DNA from: Telluria aromaticivorans | GTDB lineage: Bacteria; Pseudomonadota; Gammaproteobacteria; Burkholderiales; Burkholderiaceae_D | Assembly (NCBI RefSeq): GCF_013003915.1 | Contig: NZ_JABAIV010000001.1 | Location: 682,001 to 746,000 of the forward strand | DNA: 64,000 nt | Direction: 5' to 3' | Part shown: positions 16,982-23,951 of the stretch, piece after piece | How positions within the stretch are numbered: position 1 is the stretch's first letter | Layout: every line of letters starts with the position of its first letter | Notes under the pieces: model-generated | What the model was told of the DNA's origin: nothing | The model's database searches: none | The model's input: only the letters and a program-made list of their open reading frames with translations | Program-made: the position numbers and the translations under genes

Positions 16982-17797
16982 TCAACCCGGTGCGGTGACG
17001 TCCGCGATGCGGCGCAATCCCCCGGGACCGTGCAGGCGCATGCGCCAATCTTCGATCACCCCCGTCTGCAAACGACGCTCGAATGCCGAGCGCCAGCGTT
17101 CGGCCAGTTCGGGCAAGCCAGCCGCCAGCCGCCATTCGTCGGCCAGCCAGGAGGCGGCCGGATTGGCAGGATAGAGTGCGGCAATCAGGCGCGACAGCGG
17201 CCAGCCGGGGCGCGGCCGCGCGACCAGCTCCAGCCGGTCGCCGGCCTTCAGCCATCCTTCCTGCAGTACACGGTAATACCAGCCAGTTCGGCCGGAAACC
17301 TGCATCGTCAGCGCGGCGTTCTCTTTTTCAAGGCGCAGGTTCAGCTTGAAACAAGGCTGGCGTGCCTGGCTGACCTGCAGCAATGCGGTCCCGGCCCGAA
17401 ACACGTCGCCGATGTGCACATCTCTTTCCGTCATGCCCTGGGTGGAGATGTTCTCGCCGAATGCGCCGGCCGCCAGCACCAGCGGCGTGTCCGGAAACCA
17501 CAGCCGCCACAGGGCGTAGTGGCCGGCCGGGTAGTGGTGCAGCGCCTTGTCCGGTCCGCCATGGTAGATCCGGTCGCCCTGCTCGTCGCCTTCCAGTCCG
17601 TCGCGGGAAAGCCAGAGCGCGCCCTCGCGGGCGCGCTTGCCGATGGCGCTGAGGACAGGAGCATCGCCGATGCTGGCCACCGGCCGCGCCTGCCCCGTCG
17701 ATAGCGCATCGATGCGGCGCGCCAGAATCTGGGGCGCCGGACCGGTGTCGGCAGTCTCGTCCCCGGCGCTGCGCCGGAGGAAGCGGGAGCCGCCCAT
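16982..17797 (-). CDS. MOSC domain protein (YiiM-like)
   Basis: The ATG at 17797 lies two bases after the upstream redoxin stop and has GGAAGG before it, giving 271 residues. The MOSC core includes the segment DEQGDRIYHGGPDKALHHY, then GAFGENISTQG, and the conserved Cys in SQARQPCFKLN, which binds sulfur or molybdenum cofactor ligands in this family. The YiiM group handles molybdenum-dependent reduction of N-hydroxylated compounds. It is the third gene of a tight operon with the AhpD-like protein and the redoxin, so a thiol or sulfur-transfer function is a reasonable inference. A C-terminal helical 3-alpha region is present. Confidence 0.88.
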   Translation of the reverse strand: MGGSRFLRRSAGDETADTGPAPQILARRIDALSTGQARPVASIGDAPVLSAIGKRAREGALWLSRDGLEGDEQGDRIYHGGPDKALHHYPAGHYALWRLWFPDTPLVLAAGAFGENISTQGMTERDVHIGDVFRAGTALLQVSQARQPCFKLNLRLEKENAALTMQVSGRTGWYYRVLQEGWLKAGDRLELVARPRPGWPLSRLIAALYPANPAASWLADEWRLAAGLPELAERWRSAFERRLQTGVIEDWRMRLHGPGGLRRIADVTAPG

Positions 17798-17799
17798 GC

Positions 17800-18327
17800 T
17801 CAGGCCCTTCCAGGAATGCGGCAACCCATGTCGTCGCATCCCTCGTCGGGCACCGGTTCCGCCAGCAGTTTGCCGATCAGGGCACCCACCTGCAGGTCGG
17901 GCAAATGTCCGAACAGGCTGTGGCGCAGCACGCCGGCGCGGTCGAACAGCAGCAGCGTCGGCGTGCCGCGCATCCGGTAACGCTCCATCGTGCGCGGAAT
18001 CGGCCCGTCCTCGCCGGGGCGATCGACCCCGACCGGAAACCCGATCCGGTATTCGTGCAGGAAGGCCGCCAGTGCACGCTCATTCATGGCCTCATGGTGC
18101 TCGAACACGGTATGCAGGCCGAGCACCGCCAGCTCGTCGCGGCCGAAATGCTGCTCCAGCTGCTTGGCCTGGGGCAGCGCCTGCGCAACGCAGCCCGGGC
18201 ACAGCATCTGGAAGGCATACACTGCCACCACCCGGCCGCGCAGCGAAGCCAAGGTCACCGGGCCGGCCGCATTAAGCCAGCCCGAGACCTCGAATTCCGG
18301 AGCGGAATGCAAGGTCGAGGCGTTCAT
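17800..18327 (-). CDS. Redoxin/TlpA-like thioredoxin-fold protein
   Basis: A 175-residue protein whose ATG overlaps the stop of the AhpD-like gene (ATGA), so translation is coupled. After a short head it shows GRVVAVYAFQMLCPGCVAQ with a CPGC redox motif at Cys43/Cys46, then GRDELAVLGLHTVFEHHEA and a cis-Pro in RGTPTLLLFDRAG. This is the AhpC/TSA-redoxin or TlpA-like layout. There is no signal peptide, so it should act in the cytoplasm. A short C-terminal extension ends in CDDMGCRI, adding two more Cys residues that could bind metal or form a second disulfide. It is a likely partner of the AhpD-like protein. Confidence 0.85.
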   Translation of the reverse strand: MNASTLHSAPEFEVSGWLNAAGPVTLASLRGRVVAVYAFQMLCPGCVAQALPQAKQLEQHFGRDELAVLGLHTVFEHHEAMNERALAAFLHEYRIGFPVGVDRPGEDGPIPRTMERYRMRGTPTLLLFDRAGVLRHSLFGHLPDLQVGALIGKLLAEPVPDEGCDDMGCRIPGRA

Positions 18328-18866
18328 TTTGCGCGCAGCTTCACGCCGGGGAAGTCGACCGGCACCGCGAAGGCCACGTTCACGTAGTTTGTGAACAGGT
18401 TCAGGGCCACGTGCGCCACGATCTCGACGATCTCGCCGTCGCCGAAGCCGGCGGTGCGCAGGGCCGCCACATCGCTCTTGGCCACGTGGGCGCGCTTTTC
18501 CACAACCGCAATCGCGAATTTCAGCGCGGCGGCAGTCTTCGGATCGTCCGATTCGCCGGCCTGCGCGGCTGCCATTTCCTGGGCGCTGGCGCCGGCCTTG
18601 CGGCCCAGCGCGGTATGCGCGGCGAGGCAGTATTCGCAATCGTTGCGGTCGGCGATCGCCACCGCGATCTGCTCGCCGAGGCGCGCGCCCAGGGTGCCGC
18701 CGCCAAGGGCGCCGAACGCGCCCCACATGCTCTGCAGCGCAGCCGGCGAATTGGCGACAGCGCGGAACATGTTCGGCACGACGCCGAAGGCGCCGTGGAT
18801 TTGGCCCAGCAGCTTGCCTGCTTCGCCTTGGGTGTTGGCAGGATTGACGAGTTCGATACGCGACAT
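18324..18866 (-). CDS. AhpD-like carboxymuconolactone decarboxylase family protein
   Basis: A 180-residue all-helical protein with the AhpD-type redox motif ADRNDCEYCLAAHTALG: Cys77, Cys80 and His84 are the catalytic set of alkylhydroperoxidase-D-like peroxidases. The sequence runs full length with no lesion. It heads the operon AhpD-like, redoxin, MOSC. The promoter has TTGTCA and TATTTT hexamers 17 bp apart, with a perfect TAGGA-N-TCCTA palindrome between them. The marR gene is immediately upstream on the same strand. Together this predicts repression by that MarR protein and induction by a peroxide, electrophile or thiol stress. Confidence 0.92.
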   Translation of the reverse strand: MSRIELVNPANTQGEAGKLLGQIHGAFGVVPNMFRAVANSPAALQSMWGAFGALGGGTLGARLGEQIAVAIADRNDCEYCLAAHTALGRKAGASAQEMAAAQAGESDDPKTAAALKFAIAVVEKRAHVAKSDVAALRTAGFGDGEIVEIVAHVALNLFTNYVNVAFAVPVDFPGVKLRAK

Positions 18867-18920
18867 GGTGTGCTCCTTCAGTTTGCGGGCCGGTCAAGGG
18901 GTGCGGCCGCCTCACCCTAT

Positions 18921-18949
18921 AAAATAGGAGTCCTAACTATTACTGACAA
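18921..18949 (-). promoter_or_regulatory. Promoter of the AhpD-like operon with embedded MarR box
   Basis: On the minus strand, TTGTCA (18949-18944), a 17-base spacer and TATTTT (18926-18921). The palindrome TTAGGACTCCTA (18936-18925) fills the downstream part of the spacer, so a bound repressor would block polymerase. Confidence 0.7.
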
Positions 18950-18958
18950 AAAAAATGC

Positions 18959-19612
18959 TCAGGCAAATGCTTCCCAATTGCGGCGCTGTCTGACCGGGTC
19001 GGTCGGCTCGTGTTCGGCGCAATCGATGCGCAGGAACGAGATCGGCAGCGGCGCATTCACCAGCGCGCAATGATGCGGTACCTCCTGGGCCGGATACTTG
19101 TTCGGCTCGAAGTGGCGGCAAGACAGGCAGGCGCGCAGTTCCGGAAACCGGTCGGTTTTCTGCAATTCCGCGATCAGCTTGAACAGGCCCGTCAGCATCA
19201 GCACTTGCTGCGCCGGCGGCAGCCTCGACGCAGCCGAATCGGCGAACGACAGCGCATGCGCCAGCCGTTGCGCGACCTGTTCGCCTTGCGGCGTCAGGTG
19301 CAACGCTGTGGCGCGGCCGTCGTCTTCCGCGCGGGCCTTGCGGACCAGTCCCTTCGACACCAGCGCGGCGACCGAGTCGCTGGCGCTGGCCGCGGAGATC
19401 GACAGCTGCTTGGCGAGCCAGCTCAGGCGCACGCCGCGGGTACGGTGCTGCAGCAGCTGCAGGATCTCGGCCTGCGCCGGATTCAGGCCTTCGGCCGTCG
19501 AGACCTCCCACATCCCCGAGCGCAGCACGGTCGCGATGCGGCCGATGGCGGTCACGATGCGCGCCGAAATGTCCGGCGTGCTGTCCCACGGGGTTTCTGG
19601 TTGGATGTCCAT
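18959..19612 (-). CDS. MarR-family regulator with C-terminal Cys/His-rich tail
   Basis: A 217-residue protein starting at the ATG 19612. The winged helix lies at about residues 48-115, with LSWLAKQLSISAASASDSVAALVSKGLV as helix-turn-helix and AEDDGRATALHLT as the wing. After the dimer helix comes an unusual tail, residues 160-202: CLSC (Cys162, Cys165), PHHC (His180, His181, Cys182) and DCAEHE (Cys198, His201). This suits a bound metal or iron-sulfur cluster, or redox-active thiols. The promoter's -10 box ends only about 8 bases before the ATG, so the mRNA may be leaderless. An operator copy overlaps the -35 box, implying autorepression. Confidence 0.88.
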   Translation of the reverse strand: MDIQPETPWDSTPDISARIVTAIGRIATVLRSGMWEVSTAEGLNPAQAEILQLLQHRTRGVRLSWLAKQLSISAASASDSVAALVSKGLVRKARAEDDGRATALHLTPQGEQVAQRLAHALSFADSAASRLPPAQQVLMLTGLFKLIAELQKTDRFPELRACLSCRHFEPNKYPAQEVPHHCALVNAPLPISFLRIDCAEHEPTDPVRQRRNWEAFA

Positions 19613-19619
19613 GAACGCC

Positions 19620-19656
19620 AGCATAGCACGGCCAGGAAAACTGTCAAGGAGTCCTA
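19620..19656 (-). promoter_or_regulatory. marR promoter with overlapping MarR box
   Basis: On the minus strand, the operator TAGGACTCCTT (19656-19646) overlaps the -35 TTGACA (19647-19642); a 16-base spacer leads to -10 TATGCT (19625-19620). Transcription should begin near 19613, directly at the ATG. Confidence 0.7.
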
Positions 19657-19769
19657 ATGAAATTGCGACTGCCGACACGAGTCCTCACACAAATTCACTC
19701 GACACCCCTGACGTCGGCCACCATAGTGAAGCAAGGGTTAACAGGCCCATCCACCGGAGAGAGGCCATC

Positions 19770-21947
19770 ATGCTGCATGCCCAATCGATTGAAAGACACG
19801 ACGGCAGATACCCTCCTCCGCCGGATGGCCACGACGCCCGTGGCGTAAGCGACTGCTACCGTGCCGACGCGGAAGCACGCTTGGCGCACCTGCACGACAT
19901 CCTGGCGATCTCGCAGGAAATCACGCGTCGCGGATGCACCATCCTCAACCTCGCTGACGGCAAGGTCAGCTGGTCGGCGCAGCAGCACCGTAACCTGGGC
20001 CTGAAGTATGGGTCGGTAGAACCGTCGATCGCGGCGCTGATCGAACGCATTCTTCCGGACGAGCGTCACCTGCTGCTCGAGGCCTTCGAGCACTGCGTCC
20101 TGTCCGGCACCTGCTTCGTCCTCGAGCTGCGGGCGCAGTGGCAGGACGGGGGCGACCACGTCCTGCGGGTCTGCGGCCACCGGGTGGCCGGCGACAGCTA
20201 CGAACGCACCTGGTTCGCCTGCGCCACCGTGGACATCACCGACCAGCGCCGCCTGCACGACCAGCTGCTGCCGGCGTGCTGCGACCTGGAACACGCCCAG
20301 GAAATCGCCCACCTCGGCACCTGGACCGCGGACGCACGCACCGGCATCGTGGAAACCAGCTCGCCCGAGGCCTACCGCATCTTCAGCATGCACCAGGACA
20401 GCCTCCCGATCCGGCTGGAAGACCTGAACCGGCGCATCGACCCGGGCGACCTGGAACGCGTCGTCGCGGCGCGCGAGCGAGCCTTTACCGTACCGGGCGA
20501 GCGTTACAACTGCCAATACCGTGCCGTCCACGCACACGACGATGTCCGGCATGTCCATTCGCTCGCGGACGTGACGACCGACGCTGCCGGCAGTCCGCTG
20601 CGGATGGTCGGCGTCATCCAGGACATCACCGAGATCCGCCATGCGCAACAGGAGATCCAGCGGCTGGCATTCTTCGACGACACGACGGTCCTCCCCAACC
20701 GGGTCGCCATGCGGCAGCGGCTCGAAGCCCTGCTCGGTGCCCCCGGCCCGGCCATGCCGGTGGCCCTGTTAATCGTCGAGCTGCCCTCCTTCCGCGAGAT
20801 CAACCTGACCCTCGGCCATGTCAATGCGGACACGCTGTTAGGCGACGTGGCGCGACGGGTGGCCGGCATGCTCGATGCGGACATGCACCTGTCCCGCACC
20901 GGCAACGCCCAGTTCACCGTCATCGTCCAGGGCAGCCAGACGCAAGATGCGGCGCGGATCGCGAATGCCATCGCCACCGCCTTCGAGACCACCTTCGCGA
21001 TCGCGGGCGTGCACTACGACATTGGCGCGTACGTCGGCACCGCCGTCGCACCCCTCCACGCCCGCGAGGCAACGGAGCTGCTGCGCAAGGCCGACGTCGC
21101 GGTTCACCAGGCGCGGAAGAACGGCCGTAGCTGCATGGTCTATTCGGCCGATGACGATCCCTACGACCCGGCACGCCTCGCCCTGCTGGGCCAGTTCCGC
21201 AGCGCCATCAGCGACGGCCAGATCGAACTGTACTGCCAGCCCAAGGTATCGATGGCGACCGGCGCCGTGCTGGGTGTCGAGGCGCTGGTGCGCTGGCGGC
21301 ATCCGGAGCGCGGCATGGTGCCACCGGCGGAGTTCGTGCCGCTCATCGAATCGAGCGAGCTGATTCATGCGCTGACAAGGCACATGCTGCAGGAATCCGT
21401 GCGGCAGTCGCTGGCCTGGCGGCAGGAAGGCTTGTCGCTGCCGATCGCGGTCAACCTGTCCACCCGCAACCTGAACGGGGGCAACCTGGCCAGCGACTTG
21501 CAGGCCTTGTTGGCCGATTGCGGCGGCACGCCCGACTGGATCGGATTGGAGATCACGGAGAGCAGCCTGATCGTGAACCCGGGCGCCTCGATCGCCGAAC
21601 TCAACACCCTGAGCCGCCTGGGCTTCCAGCTGTACATCGACGACTTCGGCACCGGCTACTCCTCGCTGAGCTACCTCAGCACGCTGCCGGTGGACGTCAT
21701 CAAGATCGACCATGGGTTCACCAGCAACATGCTTTCCGATAAGCGCGCGGCATCGATCGTCAAGGCGACCATCGGCCTCGCCCATGAGCTCGGGATGGCC
21801 GTGGTGGCGGAGGGGACGGCCAGCCGCGAGATCCGGGATGCCCTGCTTGCGTACGGCTGCGACGAGGCACAGGGATATTACGTCGCACCACCCCTGCCCG
21901 CCTGCGAATTCGCCCAGTGGGTGCGCACGCGCGAGATGCATCACTAG
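19770..21947 (+). CDS. PAS-like / degenerate GGDEF / EAL c-di-GMP phosphodiesterase
   Basis: A 725-residue protein from the ATG at 19770, preceded by GGAGAGAGG. The N-terminal 290 residues hold two PAS-like sensor segments (the second ends VIQDITEIRHAQQEIQRLAF). The GGDEF domain follows, but its signature reads GNAQF, so cyclase activity is not expected. The EAL domain keeps GVEALVRWRHP, LEITESSLI, DDFGTGYSSLSYL, the Lys of IKIDHGF and AVVAEGT, so phosphodiesterase activity is likely. No membrane segment is visible. It probably lowers c-di-GMP in response to a cytoplasmic signal. It precedes the DUF2721 gene by 22 bp and may share its transcript. Confidence 0.9.
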   Translation: MLHAQSIERHDGRYPPPPDGHDARGVSDCYRADAEARLAHLHDILAISQEITRRGCTILNLADGKVSWSAQQHRNLGLKYGSVEPSIAALIERILPDERHLLLEAFEHCVLSGTCFVLELRAQWQDGGDHVLRVCGHRVAGDSYERTWFACATVDITDQRRLHDQLLPACCDLEHAQEIAHLGTWTADARTGIVETSSPEAYRIFSMHQDSLPIRLEDLNRRIDPGDLERVVAARERAFTVPGERYNCQYRAVHAHDDVRHVHSLADVTTDAAGSPLRMVGVIQDITEIRHAQQEIQRLAFFDDTTVLPNRVAMRQRLEALLGAPGPAMPVALLIVELPSFREINLTLGHVNADTLLGDVARRVAGMLDADMHLSRTGNAQFTVIVQGSQTQDAARIANAIATAFETTFAIAGVHYDIGAYVGTAVAPLHAREATELLRKADVAVHQARKNGRSCMVYSADDDPYDPARLALLGQFRSAISDGQIELYCQPKVSMATGAVLGVEALVRWRHPERGMVPPAEFVPLIESSELIHALTRHMLQESVRQSLAWRQEGLSLPIAVNLSTRNLNGGNLASDLQALLADCGGTPDWIGLEITESSLIVNPGASIAELNTLSRLGFQLYIDDFGTGYSSLSYLSTLPVDVIKIDHGFTSNMLSDKRAASIVKATIGLAHELGMAVVAEGTASREIRDALLAYGCDEAQGYYVAPPLPACEFAQWVRTREMHH

Positions 21948-21969
21948 GAAGATACAAGGGAGCCGACAC

Positions 21970-22440
21970 GTGAACATCCAGCTTGCGGACATTGGCCACA
22001 TCATCCAGCTCTCCATCGCGCCGGTGTTCCTGCTGACGGGCGTCGGCACCATGCTGGTCGTGCTGACCAACCGGCTCGCGCGTATCATCGACCGGACCCG
22101 GGTGCTGGAAGCCAGGCTCCTGCCAGGCCCCAACGAAGCCTGCATGATCGAACTCCAGACCCTGCACCAGCGCGGACACCTCATCAATTACGCGATCACG
22201 CTGAACACCGCTTGCGGGCTGCTGGTCTGCCTCGTCATCGGCATGCTGTTCCTGGGCGACACCACCAACCTTCCGCTCGACCACTACATCGCGACCTGCT
22301 TCGTGCTCGCCATGGGATGCCTGATCGGTAGTTACATTTACTTCCTGCGCGAAGTGCTGATCGGCTCGCGTTACATGCGGCTCCAGCAGATCAAGTCGCT
22401 GAGCCGCGGCGCCGCCGGCTGCGGCGGATGCGCAGGATGA
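21970..22440 (+). CDS. DUF2721 family membrane protein
   Basis: A GTG start at 21970 with AAGGGAGC upstream gives 156 residues. The N-terminus LADIGHIIQLSIAPVFLL, followed by a TNRLARIIDRTRVLE loop, is typical of DUF2721. Three membrane spans are visible, at about residues 10-32, 73-92 and 100-122. The function is unknown. It follows the EAL protein closely, possibly in one operon. The C-terminus is Gly/Cys-rich (AAGCGGCAG). Confidence 0.8.
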   Translation: MNIQLADIGHIIQLSIAPVFLLTGVGTMLVVLTNRLARIIDRTRVLEARLLPGPNEACMIELQTLHQRGHLINYAITLNTACGLLVCLVIGMLFLGDTTNLPLDHYIATCFVLAMGCLIGSYIYFLREVLIGSRYMRLQQIKSLSRGAAGCGGCAG

Positions 22441-22518
22441 GCGAAGCGTGCCGGCATCGATCCCGGGAGACCGGCGCGACAATTCGATGCCATTGATTAC
22501 ATAAGGCGACATTTGGCC

Positions 22519-23859
22519 ATGCATAATCTCGGCATGACCAATTCCATCTCGAATCAGGCAGCACGTCCGCCTGGCGTTGCCGTGCAGGAGCTGTATTCCT
22601 CTGCAAGCCAGAAGCCGTTGATGCAAAACCCCGGGCTCAAGACGATCGAGACCCAGCTTGGACGGGACACTGCACGCCTGTCGGCGATCGGCAAACTCGC
22701 CCTCGCGCTGGACGGATTCCGCAGCATTACTGCACGGCTCTCGGGCGAGAACTTCGGCACTGCGGTGGGCGTGGACGGCAAAGCGGCGACCGCCCAGCTA
22801 TCGGGTGGGACGGCCGCCACCGGCGTGCATGCGCTGGAGGTGAAGCAGCTCGCCCAGGCACAGCAACTGGCGAGCAAGCCGCTATCGGATAAGAACATGC
22901 CACTCGGCACAGGCGTCCCGACCGAGATCAGGATCGACATGGGTAGCGGGAGCGGCGCCACCTCGATCACAGTGCCTATCGACAAAGGAAACAACACGCT
23001 GGAAGGCATCGCGAAGGCCATGCGTGATGCGGGGATCGATGCGAAGCTTGTCCAGGATGGCAAAGCTTATGCGCTGAGTATCGCGGGCAAGCCGGGCGCG
23101 GCAAACACAATGGGCATCAGCGTGAATGGCGATCAGGTATTGGAGAGTCTGCTCGCCTTCGAGGGTGGCAAGAAGAGCGCGATGACGCAGCATACGGCTG
23201 CACGCGATGCCCTCCTCGTCGTCGATGGAAAGACCTTCACTTCATCGAGCAATACGGTCGACAAGGCTATTGCCGGCGTTACATTGAATCTGACGGCGAT
23301 CGGAAAAAGCGAGGTGAAGCTCAAGCGCGATCCTGCGGCGCTGGCCGAGAACGTGAAGCATCTGGTGGACGCATTCAACTCGCTCAACAGCCGGCTGAAC
23401 GGGCTAAAAACCGGTGACCAGGCGCACGATACCCTCGTAGGCAGAATCAAGACCCAGATTGCCAGAACGTTCGACAACACGGATCAAAAAACGCTTGCCG
23501 ACATCGGTATCACGCGCAAGGAAGGAGAACTGGTGCTGGACGATGCGAAGTTGAAGGCGGCGCTTGCTACACAGCCGGAGAAATTGACCGAGTTTTTCAG
23601 CAAGCCGGGGAAGGGTCTGGCTGATCAGTTCGCACAACATGCAGCTCAACAATTAAGCGCAGGCGGTATTCTTGCAGACCGCACTGCGACGCTGCAGAGC
23701 CAGGTAAACAGGCTGAACGTCCAGAAAACCCAGGTCAGCGAGATGATCCAGCGCCAGGCCGGCATGCTTGCACAGCAATACGCAGTGGCCGGAACTGGCG
23801 GCAATCCGCTGTTCGGCCCCACAGCTGGTCGGCCATCGCTATTCGATTTTATGGCCTGA
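22519..23859 (+). CDS. fliD: FliD-like flagellar cap (HAP2) protein, orphan
   Basis: About 446 residues. Translation may start at the ATG 22519 or at an in-frame TTG 22513 that is better spaced from AAGG. The FliD N-terminal region (residues 30-130) includes LDGFRSITARLS and GVHALEVKQLAQAQQL. The C-terminal FliD_C region (about 210-430) has DALLVVDGKTFTSSSNTV, then AIAGVTLNLTA and NSLNSRLNGL, and ends with the coiled coil LQSQVNRLNVQKTQVSEM. In flagella this protein caps the filament and folds flagellin. No other flagellar gene is present in the window, so this looks like a second or relocated copy. Confidence 0.85.
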   Translation: MHNLGMTNSISNQAARPPGVAVQELYSSASQKPLMQNPGLKTIETQLGRDTARLSAIGKLALALDGFRSITARLSGENFGTAVGVDGKAATAQLSGGTAATGVHALEVKQLAQAQQLASKPLSDKNMPLGTGVPTEIRIDMGSGSGATSITVPIDKGNNTLEGIAKAMRDAGIDAKLVQDGKAYALSIAGKPGAANTMGISVNGDQVLESLLAFEGGKKSAMTQHTAARDALLVVDGKTFTSSSNTVDKAIAGVTLNLTAIGKSEVKLKRDPAALAENVKHLVDAFNSLNSRLNGLKTGDQAHDTLVGRIKTQIARTFDNTDQKTLADIGITRKEGELVLDDAKLKAALATQPEKLTEFFSKPGKGLADQFAQHAAQQLSAGGILADRTATLQSQVNRLNVQKTQVSEMIQRQAGMLAQQYAVAGTGGNPLFGPTAGRPSLFDFMA

Positions 23860-23951
23860 GCACCGGACATTGGGGTAGAACGAACCCCGCTAACGATCAG
23901 TGTTCAATACAAAATTCCGATATTTTGATTGAGCCTATCGCATTTCTTGCA

